In this document: piece by piece, positions 26,513 through 35,850 of the stretch | Numbering within the stretch: position 1 is the first letter of the stretch | Layout: each line of letters starts with the position of its first letter | NCBI GenBank assembly: GCA_028279305.1 | Contig: JANQOA010000023.1 | Location: 21,800 to 85,799, forward strand | Source of the DNA: Pseudomonadales bacterium | Lineage (GTDB): Bacteria; Pseudomonadota; Gammaproteobacteria; Pseudomonadales; Azotimanducaceae | Direction of reading: 5' to 3' | DNA length: 64,000 bases | Made by a program: the position numbers and the translations under genes | The notes under the pieces: model-generated | What the model was told of the DNA's origin: nothing | Seen by the model: the letters and a program-made list of their open reading frames with translations, nothing else | Databases searched by the model: none

Positions 26513-26962
26513 TCAGCGGGCTTGCAGACGGTACAACCAAATTTCTTCAAGACCGTTTGGGTCCCGCTGAAACGTTGAGCGGCTCACCCAAATGGCGGCA
26601 AACTTAACAATTTCGTCATCATTGTTCACTCGAACTGCGCGCGCAGGGTAGATAATGTTGTTCACTCGAATCCGCACAAGCGGGTTCTGTTCAATATGCT
26701 GCACCCAACTGGTTCTGGTATCACCTGCATAGATGTATAAACGGCCATCCATCTGAACATAGGCCAGGTTAATCGAGTACGGGTCTTGCGGGCGGGTTTC
26801 CAACTGTGCCAGACCGGATTCTTCTGCAAACTCCCAGGGGACGGGTACATCCGCAACCGTGCCGCTCAGCTCCCCACCCGCCATAAAATGAGGCGGGCCA
26901 TCGCAAGCCGAAACCACAAAGCAGCATGCCACTATTGAGAGCAACCTTGTTAACGCGCGCAT
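26513..26962 (-). CDS. Small lipoprotein with split-barrel flavin-reductase-like domain
   Basis: A 149-residue protein with a lipoprotein signal peptide (LLSIVACCFVVSAC, lipobox VSAC). The remainder resembles the split-barrel fold of F420/FMN-binding nitroreductase-like proteins: INLAYVQMDGRLYIYAGDTRTSWVQHIEQNPLVRIRVNNI, divided by strands. Such proteins are normally cytoplasmic, so a lipid-anchored version is odd and may have lost cofactor binding. The ATG at 26962 is preferred over the TTG at 26968. It lies between the MFS gene and the kelch gene, 57 bases from each. Confidence 0.65.
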   Translation of the reverse strand: MRALTRLLSIVACCFVVSACDGPPHFMAGGELSGTVADVPVPWEFAEESGLAQLETRPQDPYSINLAYVQMDGRLYIYAGDTRTSWVQHIEQNPLVRIRVNNIIYPARAVRVNNDDEIVKFAAIWVSRSTFQRDPNGLEEIWLYRLQAR

Positions 26963-27019
26963 ATTCAACCGTGTCTGATTCGAAAAACTTAGTCGGACAC
27001 AAGGATAACGTAATCGTAT

Positions 27020-28219
27020 TCAACCCTCACCACCGCCAGCTAAACCACCTGGGGAGCACGACTTCAAGGGATTGGCCCGACCCATTCCCGGCCGCGTTGC
27101 GGCATACACGAGTCCAATCGCCGCAATCGCCAGCAGCACGGACGACCATCCCAGCACACGGTAGTTGCCGCCGAGAGCGAGTATGCCCGCACCCAGACCC
27201 GGCGCTATCGCGTTACCGATGGCAATGAAACCGCGCGCGGCGGCGGCAAGCGAGCCCGTGTCATCGAGTTTTGCCGCGAGTCCGAGCAGATAGATTGAGC
27301 AGAATCCAAGCACCGCGCTGGACAACACGATGCCCGCGGTAAAGCCAAAGGCATTTGCGGAGTGAGTAGTGAGCAGCGATGCAACAGCAAGCAGAACAAA
27401 GCCGGCACTCAGCGGCGCGAAATGGCCGAAGCGTGCGCCCATCAGATACGCGGCCACGGGAGCGACAAGCACAATAGCACTGACAAACACCAGGGCCTGC
27501 CCGACCTCAGCAAGGGTCATACCGATGTTGTGGCCGATACGCTCGATAAAATACCAGGGGGTATTCGCGCCCACATCCAACATCAATAGAGCTGCCAGCG
27601 TGCAGATGCCCGCTGCCGACCATGGTGTTCTGATTTGTTGTTTGCCTGTTGACCGGACAGACGTCGCAGGCAAGTGCCGCAACAACGGCGTGGCGGCAAG
27701 CGACAGCACGCCAATCGCCGTAAACGTGGCCGGCAAGCCAAGCTTGGCAAGCGCAGGCGGAATCGCCAGATAAGCGACAATACCAACGGATGCGATGGTG
27801 CCGGCCATCAGGGAGAAGATCTTCTCGGGCTTCTCGGCCCGGGCTGCCACCGCTGTGATCGCGGTAAGCGCCATGCCCTCGCCGATACCCAAAACTGTTC
27901 TGGCCAGCGTGTAGCCCACCGCCGACTCCGTAAGCCCGGTGAGCAGGTTGGTGATGCCGATCACAAGCATACCGAGCATGGCCAGCTTCCTGAGATCGAA
28001 GCGATGGATACTTTGTGCCAGTGCCAGTGACGTCAGCGCCAACGCAGACAGCCTGGTGAAGATGACAAAACCGACCTGCTCTTCGAGCATGCCGTAGCGC
28101 TCCATTACGTTCCCCACCAACAGCGGGACGATGAACAGGGTCAGTTCACCCACCGTCAGCCCAAGGCCCAGGGCAAGCACCGCGCCCGGCGGTTGCCCTG
28201 CAATCCTGAACCGGGTCAC
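27020..28219 (-). CDS. MFS transporter
   Basis: A 399-residue membrane protein with about 12 hydrophobic segments and major-facilitator signatures, such as YTLARTVLGIGEGMALTAI in the first half and NAIAPGLGAGILAL in the second. It should move a small organic solute across the inner membrane. The start is a GTG that overlaps the stop of the TonB receptor gene in the sequence GTGA, so receptor and carrier are translationally coupled and probably handle the same substrate. The C-terminal tail is short and Gly-rich. Confidence 0.88.
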   Translation of the reverse strand: MTRFRIAGQPPGAVLALGLGLTVGELTLFIVPLLVGNVMERYGMLEEQVGFVIFTRLSALALTSLALAQSIHRFDLRKLAMLGMLVIGITNLLTGLTESAVGYTLARTVLGIGEGMALTAITAVAARAEKPEKIFSLMAGTIASVGIVAYLAIPPALAKLGLPATFTAIGVLSLAATPLLRHLPATSVRSTGKQQIRTPWSAAGICTLAALLMLDVGANTPWYFIERIGHNIGMTLAEVGQALVFVSAIVLVAPVAAYLMGARFGHFAPLSAGFVLLAVASLLTTHSANAFGFTAGIVLSSAVLGFCSIYLLGLAAKLDDTGSLAAAARGFIAIGNAIAPGLGAGILALGGNYRVLGWSSVLLAIAAIGLVYAATRPGMGRANPLKSCSPGGLAGGGEG

Positions 28220-30399
28220 AGCGCGTAGCTGAGCCGGATTCCCGACCAGCGCGGCCGGCCCCAGATACTGATGTTCGTGTCACCGACGTTGCCGGAAAAC
28301 GAAAAGTAATCCTCGTCCGTGACGTTTTCGACAAATAGATCCACAGCGACGCGCGTCGATGGAGATGTCCACCCGGCGCGCAGGTTGACCAGCGTATAAG
28401 ACGCTTGAAATTCGATGGGGTTGTTGACCACGTGGAAGTAGTTGTCATCGACATAATTAAAATCCGCCTGCAGCGAAAACGTGCCGAAGCCGGAGGTAGG
28501 CAACGCGTAACGGACCAGACCGTTGACGGTAAATTCCGGCGCATTCGGCAGCTCGTTTCCGTCTATGGGCAGCCCTCCCACCGTTGTGCCCGGAGAATCG
28601 ATTTCAGTCTGCAGGTAACCGACACCCATCGACAGTAACAGGTTTTCCGACGCCTGCCAGGCCAGGTCGAATTCGGCGCCGTATATGTCCACTTCACCGG
28701 CGCTGATCAACGAAGAGCGCACCTCCCCCGGTAGCAGGGCCAGGGCCTGGAAGTCCTCGTAGTGGCTGCGGAATGCCGTCAGGTTTGCACGCAGACGCTC
28801 GTTGAGCCAACTCCCTTTCATACCGGCCTCCAGCGACAACACGGTTTCTTCCCCGACAGGACTGGCATCGAGACTGAGTATGGCGGCCGAGGAATTGTTG
28901 AACTGGGCGCTCTTGAAACCCGTCGCGTAGGTGAGATACACCATCACATCTTCCTGCAGCCGGTATTCAACACCCGCGCGGGCTGTTACCTTGCTGGTCG
29001 ATACGGAGTCATTGATGACACCGAGAGTTGGAGCAGACAGTGAATCAGAGAGCTGGTAGTCTTTGTCTTCGTCGGTAAAACGCAGCCCCAGGAACCCTGA
29101 CAGCGAATCATTGAGGGCGTAGTTGACATTGGCGAACAGGGCTTTCGATTCCGTTTCCTGGTTCGACTCCGACTGCAGGCCGAGGGTTGCGCCCAGAAGA
29201 TCGATCAATATGGGCAGGCGTAGGAAGATATCGTCCTTCTTGTCATCGTAGTAGTAGGCACCTACCAGCCAGTCGAGCCTGGTATCAAATGCCCTGCCGG
29301 ACAGACGCAGTTCCTGAGAAAACTGATTGGCATCCAACCCGGAATTAGTGGTGAGAAACGCAACCCCGGTTGCGTCTGCATCTTCTACGTATAGACGCTC
29401 CACCTCCTCATAAGCGGTCACCGAGACTAGCGACATTTCACCGATCTCCCAGTTAAACGTTACACTGCCGCCAAGCGTATCAATCTCGTTGGTGGCCTGG
29501 GATTCATCCTGCGCGACGGTTTCGGGATCCAGAGGCTGGCCGGGAACACCGAACGCGTTTGTACACTGCAAAGCGATAACCGCCGCCGGTTCACAAGGCG
29601 TCGGCACCGGGTCCAGCAAAGTCGCGGGATCAAGCAATCCGCGATAGGCATAGCCATGGTTTCTGCCGTCCGTGCGGCTGCCATGGATATTCAGCAACAC
29701 GGTGATGGCGTCCGAGAGATCAGCTTGCAACTGTCCGCGCAGCGCCCATACGTCGGTCTGGGTGAGATCCGGCCCGCCGGCGGTATTCTCCTGAAACCCG
29801 TCGTCTCTGTTACTCTTCAGCGAGAGCCGCCCGCGCACATGCTCTCCCATCGGTACGTTGACCATCCCCTCGAAAATGCGCTGGCCGTAGGAACCGGCCT
29901 GAAAGCTGGCAGACAGCTCAAACTCGTCTGCGGGTTTGTTGGATATGACGTGGACCAGGCCGCCGGTGGTGTTGCGGCCGAACAGGATCCCCTGAGGCCC
30001 CCGCATCACCTCGACCCTCTCCGCGTCGAAAAACTGAGCGAATTGTCCCGCAGCCGTGCCGTAGTAAACCTCGTCTACGTAAAAACCGACGGGCGCTTCA
30101 TTGGCATTGGTGAAATCGAAGAGCTGCACGCCCCGGATAGAGAAGGTGGGAATTCCGGTTCCGGGATCGGTATAGCTGACATTGGGTACCTGGGCGGCCA
30201 GCATCGGTCCATATTCGAAGTTGAAGGTGTCGATCGCATCCTCTCCGAAAGCGCTCATGGCGATCGGCACGTCCTGGATCGACTCGGCGCGTTTTTGCGC
30301 GGTCACGACTATCTCTTCGATGGTTGCGGTGTGCCCAATTTGCGTCAGCAGCAAAAAAGCGGCGGTGGCAAACAGACGCCCAACAGCATTCGTGCACAT
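28216..30399 (-). CDS. TonB-dependent outer-membrane receptor
   Basis: A 727-residue receptor with a signal peptide (LFATAAFLLLTQIGHTA), the TonB-box and plug start IEEIVVTAQKRAESIQDVPIAM, the plug motif VEVMRGPQGILFGRNTTGG and a barrel ending WSGIRLSYAL. The open frame reaches 30549, but the ATG at 30399 has GGGGAG 7 bases upstream and fits the signal peptide. It is the first gene of an operon with an MFS carrier, a lipoprotein and a kelch protein, and it faces the hydrolase and Rieske oxygenase genes. Import of their substrate is the natural inference. Confidence 0.93.
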   Translation of the reverse strand: MCTNAVGRLFATAAFLLLTQIGHTATIEEIVVTAQKRAESIQDVPIAMSAFGEDAIDTFNFEYGPMLAAQVPNVSYTDPGTGIPTFSIRGVQLFDFTNANEAPVGFYVDEVYYGTAAGQFAQFFDAERVEVMRGPQGILFGRNTTGGLVHVISNKPADEFELSASFQAGSYGQRIFEGMVNVPMGEHVRGRLSLKSNRDDGFQENTAGGPDLTQTDVWALRGQLQADLSDAITVLLNIHGSRTDGRNHGYAYRGLLDPATLLDPVPTPCEPAAVIALQCTNAFGVPGQPLDPETVAQDESQATNEIDTLGGSVTFNWEIGEMSLVSVTAYEEVERLYVEDADATGVAFLTTNSGLDANQFSQELRLSGRAFDTRLDWLVGAYYYDDKKDDIFLRLPILIDLLGATLGLQSESNQETESKALFANVNYALNDSLSGFLGLRFTDEDKDYQLSDSLSAPTLGVINDSVSTSKVTARAGVEYRLQEDVMVYLTYATGFKSAQFNNSSAAILSLDASPVGEETVLSLEAGMKGSWLNERLRANLTAFRSHYEDFQALALLPGEVRSSLISAGEVDIYGAEFDLAWQASENLLLSMGVGYLQTEIDSPGTTVGGLPIDGNELPNAPEFTVNGLVRYALPTSGFGTFSLQADFNYVDDNYFHVVNNPIEFQASYTLVNLRAGWTSPSTRVAVDLFVENVTDEDYFSFSGNVGDTNISIWGRPRWSGIRLSYAL

Positions 30400-30478
30400 G
30401 GATAATCTCCCCAGTGGATGTCGACGAGGGAGTGTCTGTCTCAACGCGTGCGTTTGAAATCCAAATTCCGTGAAACTC

Positions 30479-30498
30479 AGTTCAGACTTGGCTGAACT
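30479..30498. promoter_or_regulatory. Inverted repeat between TonB receptor and Rieske operons
   Basis: AGTTCAG at 30479-30485 and CTGAACT at 30492-30498 form a perfect 7-bp inverted repeat with a 6-base spacer. It lies in the 158-base divergent gap between the receptor operon and the hydrolase-oxygenase operon, a natural place for a regulator controlling both. Confidence 0.45.
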
Positions 30499-30557
30499 AA
30501 ACTTGCGGCGGGCTGTAGCAGAATTGTGGCCTCGCAATAAGCAAGCCACAGCCGCAA

Positions 30558-31475
30558 ATGCCCAAGATTCAATGCAGCAACATCGAAATCGACTACTTCG
30601 AACAACGAACTCCGGGACAACCCGTGGTGCTGGGGGTGCAGGGCCTGGCTGAAGGCTGGCGCTTCTGGCCGCAGTCGTTCTACGCGGCCTTGCAGGACGC
30701 GGGTTACGGTTTTGTCGCCCTAGACAACAGGGACATCGGCGGCTCGACCATCATGCACGCAGCCGGTGCCGCTGATATACCCGCCGCACTGGCGGCCCTT
30801 GCGGCGGGAGATCAACCCTCCGCCAGCTACACTGTGGAAACCCTGTGCGACGATCTCGTCGTTTTCATGGATGCCCTGCACATCGAAAAAGCGCACCTGA
30901 TCGGCTACTCGATGGGTGGAATCGTGTGTCAATGGGCGGCAATCAAGTACCCGCGCAGGGTGGAGAGCCTGATACCCCTGATGACCACCAGCGGCTATCC
31001 GCAGTTACCGCCGCCCAGTCAGGAAGCAACTGACATGGCCATGGGGCTGGCGGCGCCGCTGGCGGATCGGCACGACGCGGTGCAACGCTTGCGCCATATG
31101 TGGCGCGTTACCACAGGCAGCGGGTTTCCCGCCACCGGGGAAGAAGAAGCGGATTTCGTCTCCCTGATGCTGGAACATGGTTTCCGGCCGGAGGCGATCA
31201 GCAGGCAACTGCTGGCCGTCTATGCCGCTCCCGCCCACTACCCGCGTCTGACGGAAGTGCTGTGCCCCGCTACCGTGATTCATGGGTCGGACGATTGCTT
31301 TTTCCACGCAGAACACGGCGCCGATCTTGCCAATCGTCTGCCAAACGCACGCCTGGCAAAGATTGAAGGGGCTGGTCACAACTTTACCGAAAGTCTCATG
31401 CCAACCCTTGCCCGCACGGTGTTAGACCACCTGAGCGGATGTGCCCCACTTCAAAAAGCTCAAGCCAATTCATAA
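30558..31475 (+). CDS. Alpha/beta hydrolase
   Basis: A 305-residue alpha/beta hydrolase without signal peptide. LIGYSMGGIVCQWAA is the nucleophile elbow (G-x-S-x-G), ATVIHGSDDCFFHAEHG holds the acid and IEGAGHNF the catalytic histidine. FVALDNRDIGGST is typical of the epoxide-hydrolase/meta-cleavage hydrolase side of the superfamily. It is first in an operon with two Rieske-type oxygenase genes and so may hydrolyse an ester or a ring-cleavage product of the same pathway. The next gene begins 10 bases after it stops. Confidence 0.88.
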   Translation: MPKIQCSNIEIDYFEQRTPGQPVVLGVQGLAEGWRFWPQSFYAALQDAGYGFVALDNRDIGGSTIMHAAGAADIPAALAALAAGDQPSASYTVETLCDDLVVFMDALHIEKAHLIGYSMGGIVCQWAAIKYPRRVESLIPLMTTSGYPQLPPPSQEATDMAMGLAAPLADRHDAVQRLRHMWRVTTGSGFPATGEEEADFVSLMLEHGFRPEAISRQLLAVYAAPAHYPRLTEVLCPATVIHGSDDCFFHAEHGADLANRLPNARLAKIEGAGHNFTESLMPTLARTVLDHLSGCAPLQKAQANS

Positions 31476-31485
31476 GGAGGATGCG

Positions 31486-32583
31486 TTGAACGCTGACAAT
31501 TTGTTATACGGACAAACTCTGCCGCGCGCGCTGGCGCCGAAGTACTACACCTCACCCGGTGTTGCTGAAGACGAAGTGGAGAAGATATTCAGACGCGAAT
31601 GGCTCTGTGTTGGACGCAGCACAGATTGGCCGGCACCTTACGACTACCGGGCGTTCGACCTTGCCGGCGAGCCCGTTGTTGTCTGGCGCTCACGCAACGG
31701 CGACCTGCAGGCATTTGAAAATGTCTGCCGTCACCGCATGGCCGTCATCGCGTCCGACGGCGGCAACGCCAGAACGCTTTCATGTCCGTATCACAAGTGG
31801 ACCTACGACAGCACGGGGGCCCTGCGCGGCGCACCCGGCGTAGCTGATGAACTGGAGGGCCTGAGCATCTGCCTGCCCAGGCTGGCGCTGGAACAATGGC
31901 AGGGATTTGTATTTGTTAACGTTGATGCAAACGCGAAACCTCTTGCACCACGCCTCACCGGGCTCGATGAGCTGCTGAATGTCTATCGGCTGGCCGAGTT
32001 CGAATGGAGCACGCAGAACACCACCCGCCAGTGCAAGGCCAACTGGAAAATAGTCGCGGAAAACGCCTACGAGGGGTACCACATCACCGCCGTGCATCCG
32101 GACACCCTGGCCCCCTATGTGTCGCGCCAGGCTTCACCGCCACCCGGTGAGTACTGGAGCGTGTCTTACGAACCCCGCAAGTCCGAATTTCCACCCTGCC
32201 CCGGCGACCCTCCCGGCCTAGGCACCAGGGAAAGAACCGATGCTTACACCATCGGCATTTTTCCCAGCACCATCATCAACGTTGACGGCGACACCATCAA
32301 CTGGTTCTCAACCCTCCCCCAGGGAGCGGATGCGAGCACGATGTTCGGCGGCATGAGCAAACGCTCCCCGGCCGGCCCGCGGCGCATCGGCGACACCGCT
32401 GAACTCAGCGAGGCCGAATTTCAGAGCTGGGCAGGTGAACTGGTGCTTGAAGACGTGCTGATATGCGAGTCGATCCAGCGGGGTATGCAGGGAGCCTACG
32501 CCAGCGGAGGACCGCTTATCGCGGAACAGGAAGGCAGCCTGGCCGCCTTTCACAGCTACATCAAAAATCAACTGGGATACTAG
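31486..32583 (+). CDS. Rieske non-haem iron oxygenase, catalytic alpha-type subunit
   Basis: A 365-residue ring-hydroxylating-type oxygenase. The Rieske centre is complete: NVCRHRM gives C81 and H83, and SCPYHKW gives C100 and H103. The mononuclear iron site has ENAYEGYHITAVH with H199 and H204 and the usual preceding acidic region, and LEDVLICESIQRGMQ near the C-terminus. It should hydroxylate an organic substrate using electrons from a reductase, which is not encoded nearby. A GTG at 31441 would overlap the upstream gene; AAGGAGG five bases before the TTG at 31486 makes that the better start. It is one base away from the second oxygenase-like gene downstream. Confidence 0.9.
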   Translation: MNADNLLYGQTLPRALAPKYYTSPGVAEDEVEKIFRREWLCVGRSTDWPAPYDYRAFDLAGEPVVVWRSRNGDLQAFENVCRHRMAVIASDGGNARTLSCPYHKWTYDSTGALRGAPGVADELEGLSICLPRLALEQWQGFVFVNVDANAKPLAPRLTGLDELLNVYRLAEFEWSTQNTTRQCKANWKIVAENAYEGYHITAVHPDTLAPYVSRQASPPPGEYWSVSYEPRKSEFPPCPGDPPGLGTRERTDAYTIGIFPSTIINVDGDTINWFSTLPQGADASTMFGGMSKRSPAGPRRIGDTAELSEAEFQSWAGELVLEDVLICESIQRGMQGAYASGGPLIAEQEGSLAAFHSYIKNQLGY

Positions 32584-32584
32584 G

Positions 32585-33793
32585 ATGAACGCAACCAACA
32601 TCTACGACATTCTCACACAAGCACAGATCGATGCTTGCTCAGCGCCAATCGAACAGGCTCGCACCCTTCCCCGCCAGGCTTTTACCAGCGACCGGTTTTT
32701 CGAACTCGAAGCTGAGAAAATATTTGCCCGCCAGTGGGCGGCTTTGTGCTTCGTGCAACAGGTGGAAAACCCGGGTGATGTCCTGCCGATAGACCTCTGC
32801 GGCATGCCGCTGCTGGTTGTGCGCGGCAACGACAAACAGGTGCGCGTGTTTCATAACATCGTTCCTTACGACGGTTGTCTGGCGGCCATCGACCCCGCCG
32901 GGGAAAGCAGCGAAATTGTCACCCCCTATCACGGCTGGCGCTACGACTTGCAGGGACGCCTCAAGGCAACCCCCATCTGGAACGGAACCTGGAGCGCCGA
33001 ACCGGCTGACCTGAATGGTCATGCGGGCAATCTGACCGAAATTCAATGCGAGATCTGGGGACCGGTGGTATTCGTCAACGTCACAGGCGGAGGCGGCTCG
33101 TTCGACGAGTACATCGACCCGTTGCGAAGGGGACTGGAACAGTGGCGGGTGGATGAGATGGACATCGCCCGCGATGCGCAGCGCAATCCACTGCTGGACC
33201 CGGAGGACCTGCAGACCAACTGGAAGACGCACTACGAGAACTGGGGCATAAACGTGCTGCATGAATCATTTGTGCACCACATCTATGACCAGTCACCCGA
33301 GGTGCCAAGGCTTGACACAGCTCATAACAAGACCTGCGAGGACCACATCGACGGCGACTTCATGGCGCTGCGATTCGAAGCGGCCAGCTTCCCCGAAACG
33401 TACTCGTTACCGGCTATTCCACATCTGGGCCTGACACCCGACGCGCCGCCCTCTCTGGGTTACTTCGGCTCGCTGTTTCCCAACCTGCACATCGGCGCCC
33501 TCGGGCCGATGATTCACCTGATCATCGGACAGCCGGTATCTCCAGGACGCACAAAAACGCTGAGGGCGCAGTTCTACGACGCTGAAGTTGCGTGCTCGGA
33601 AGATCTGCTGGAGATGCGCACGGAACTCATGGGTGGACTCAGGCAGGCCGGAGACGAAGACGCCCGCATCACCCAGGCCGTACAGAGAGCGCGCCGGTCA
33701 CCGGTGTTCGACAGCCAGTTTTACTCGCCGTTCTGGGACGCCATGCATCATCGCTTCACGCGGCAAATCATCAACACCCTGGCAATGGAATGA
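32585..33793 (+). CDS. Rieske oxygenase-like protein lacking most Rieske ligands
   Basis: A 402-residue protein clearly homologous to Rieske oxygenase alpha subunits along its length, for example VFHNIVPYDG and VTPYHGWRYDLQG. However, where the family has CxH it has V93 and Y95, and where it has CPYH it has T113-PYH, so only H116 of the four [2Fe-2S] ligands remains. The mononuclear iron region keeps an H-x4-H pair (H226 and H231 in LHESFVHH), with one extra residue in the preceding motif and no obvious bridging Asp. It cannot hold a normal Rieske cluster. It starts one base after the intact oxygenase gene, so it may be a structural or regulatory partner, or take electrons from its partner's cluster. 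Confidence 0.85.
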   Translation: MNATNIYDILTQAQIDACSAPIEQARTLPRQAFTSDRFFELEAEKIFARQWAALCFVQQVENPGDVLPIDLCGMPLLVVRGNDKQVRVFHNIVPYDGCLAAIDPAGESSEIVTPYHGWRYDLQGRLKATPIWNGTWSAEPADLNGHAGNLTEIQCEIWGPVVFVNVTGGGGSFDEYIDPLRRGLEQWRVDEMDIARDAQRNPLLDPEDLQTNWKTHYENWGINVLHESFVHHIYDQSPEVPRLDTAHNKTCEDHIDGDFMALRFEAASFPETYSLPAIPHLGLTPDAPPSLGYFGSLFPNLHIGALGPMIHLIIGQPVSPGRTKTLRAQFYDAEVACSEDLLEMRTELMGGLRQAGDEDARITQAVQRARRSPVFDSQFYSPFWDAMHHRFTRQIINTLAME

Positions 33794-33803
33794 AACGCGC
33801 TAT

Positions 33804-34730
33804 TTAAGCTTCGGGTTGTTCCCTGCACCGGGCGAGGATCTTGAGAAACGCATCGAGCACCGGTGAAGACGGGGAGACATCGCGTTTAAGCATGGCGCAG
33901 TCGCCGAACTGGTAGATCCGATCAGGCCAGATCGGGCGTATCGCGCCTTGTTGCTCGAACGATGCGGCGTAGTGCTCAGGAAGGTAACCGAGCGCAAACC
34001 CGGACAGCACGAAGTGCAGCATGCCTTCCGGATTCACCGCAAAGGCTCGATCGTTCGACCGGAATTTGGGCACAACCGGACCCGAAGCTATCTGATCGTG
34101 TTCGTAGATACCCCGATTGAGTACCGACGCCGCTTCGATGTCCGCCAGAGTGATGTCCGTGTCTTCACGTACAAAAAGCGGGTGCCTGACACCGCAGTAA
34201 AGTTGATGACGTTCTTCGAAGAACTGCTGATATTGCAGGCCCGCGATTTCGTGATAGAAGAAACCGAACCCCAGATCGAGGGTCCCCTCGAGCACGCGCT
34301 GTTCCAGATCAACAGCGGACACCACCTCGATACTCAACCGCACCGCGTGATCGAGTTGCGCGAAGCGGTATATCGCCTCCGGCAGACAGTTTCCCGGGCT
34401 GGACACCAGATTGTCCTGTGTGCCTATTCTGAATTCACCACTCAGATTGTCTGTCAGGTCCACGGCCAGAGTTCGGAACTCATCCAGACGGCTCAGCAGC
34501 TCAACAGCCTCGCGGTAAATCACTTCGCCGCGGGGGGTGACCCGGAAGCCGCTTCTGCCGCGTTCACAAAGCATGTATCCCAGTCTCACTTCCAGGTCAT
34601 TCATATACCCGCTGATCTGAGATGGGCTGATGTTGAGCTCGATACAAGCTTGCTTAAAGCCTCCGGACTCGACGATCTGCACGAACACCCGCAGCAGGCG
34701 AATGTCGAGATCGTTAACTCTCCCCAGCAC
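33804..34730 (-). CDS. LysR family transcriptional regulator
   Basis: A 308-residue LysR regulator with the winged helix DIRLLRVFVQIVESGGFKQACIEL and SPSQISGYMNDLEVRLGYMLCERGRSGF, followed by an effector domain. IGTQDNLVSSPGNCLPEAI and the late ERHQLYCGVRHPLF are typical of that domain. It begins at a GTG with a weak ribosome site. It is convergent with the Rieske operon and lies 58 bases downstream of the AraC gene in the same direction. It is a candidate regulator of the Rieske or receptor operon, but has no divergent target next to it. Confidence 0.87.
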   Translation of the reverse strand: MLGRVNDLDIRLLRVFVQIVESGGFKQACIELNISPSQISGYMNDLEVRLGYMLCERGRSGFRVTPRGEVIYREAVELLSRLDEFRTLAVDLTDNLSGEFRIGTQDNLVSSPGNCLPEAIYRFAQLDHAVRLSIEVVSAVDLEQRVLEGTLDLGFGFFYHEIAGLQYQQFFEERHQLYCGVRHPLFVREDTDITLADIEAASVLNRGIYEHDQIASGPVVPKFRSNDRAFAVNPEGMLHFVLSGFALGYLPEHYAASFEQQGAIRPIWPDRIYQFGDCAMLKRDVSPSSPVLDAFLKILARCREQPEA

Positions 34731-34788
34731 CAGAGTCCGCCATGGCGTTGTTGTGCGTGTACCGCATGCCGCGAGAATAACTTACGAA

Positions 34789-35832
34789 TCAATCCGACGG
34801 TAGCCTCGTAAGCGCCACACCGTCACGGTGCGTTTGAGGAGAAACCCCCGCAAGCGCTTTGAACGCAGATGTGAAGTTAGCCGGTTCAGTGTAACCGAGC
34901 GACCATGCGATCTGTTGTACCGACATCTCTGTTTCCTCCAACAACTCCAGCGCAAGCCGGTGACGCAATTTGTTTTTAACGTCACGGTAAGAGGTGCCGA
35001 GCAACCGCAGCCTCCGCTGCAGCGTTCGTGTGCTCATCATCAGACGTTCAGCCAGGACCTCAATGGACGGCATCTCCCTGCCCGACGTGAGCAGAATACC
35101 TTCAATATGATCCACCAGATCGGCGCGCCGTAAAAGTTTCTCGACAGAGTGCTGACACTGCCTGATCGCAACCGCGTAAACACTTGGGTCCGCGCTTCGC
35201 TGCGGCGTGTCGAGAACCTCGGGATCAAAAGTAATCTCATCGTGAGGTTGCCCGAATCGCACAGGACAGTCGAACGTTTGCGCATAAACTTCAGCGTGTA
35301 CGGGCGGCGGATAACTCAGACTGATTTGCTGAATCCGGTGCTGCAGATGTGCAACACGCAGCGCCAGATAGGTTGAGGAAAGCAGGGTTTCCACACCCCA
35401 AACGCGGTGCCAGGCTTCCGGATACTCCGCCTCGTGTTGAAGCCTGCCCAGGCGCAACCTGGCAAAACCTCTGAAACGCTCCAGGGTCATTGCAACCGGG
35501 GTAGCCACCAGATTCTGAAAACGGACGTATGTGCCGAGGCTATCACCAACTGTCGCGCTGGCGGCGGCGGCGCGCCCCACTGCGTCCGCGTTGAGCAGGT
35601 GCAGGCTTTCCTCTTGCACAAACCCAACTTCCGGCATGCCGAGGTCGATAACACAGTAGCGGATGAGCACGTAGTGCTGCTCGTAGCTCACAAACTTGCC
35701 GGGCGCTGCCAGACCTTCCCTGGTGAGCCCGATTTTTCGCAACAGCGGGCCGATCGAGAACCCCGCGCGCTCGACCTGGGTAACCGGATCGAGCAGATAA
35801 CTCGCCGGAGCGCGCTGCCATAGATCCTTCAT
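34789..35832 (-). CDS. AraC family transcriptional regulator (OruR/ArgR-like type)
   Basis: A 347-residue regulator with an N-terminal arabinose-binding-like domain of the type seen in OruR and related AraC proteins (GFSIGPLLRKIGLTREGL opening) and a C-terminal double helix-turn-helix. The latter has SIEVLAERLMMSTRTLQRRLRLLGTSY followed by MSVQQIAWSLGYTEPANFTSAFK and the end GVSPQTHRD. GGGGGTG precedes the ATG. It faces the Rieske oxygenase gene at 35943, and two 21-bp direct repeats lie between them, so it is very likely the activator of that gene. Confidence 0.92.
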   Translation of the reverse strand: MKDLWQRAPASYLLDPVTQVERAGFSIGPLLRKIGLTREGLAAPGKFVSYEQHYVLIRYCVIDLGMPEVGFVQEESLHLLNADAVGRAAAASATVGDSLGTYVRFQNLVATPVAMTLERFRGFARLRLGRLQHEAEYPEAWHRVWGVETLLSSTYLALRVAHLQHRIQQISLSYPPPVHAEVYAQTFDCPVRFGQPHDEITFDPEVLDTPQRSADPSVYAVAIRQCQHSVEKLLRRADLVDHIEGILLTSGREMPSIEVLAERLMMSTRTLQRRLRLLGTSYRDVKNKLRHRLALELLEETEMSVQQIAWSLGYTEPANFTSAFKALAGVSPQTHRDGVALTRLPSD

Positions 35833-35850
35833 CGTGAGTCACCCCCGTCA

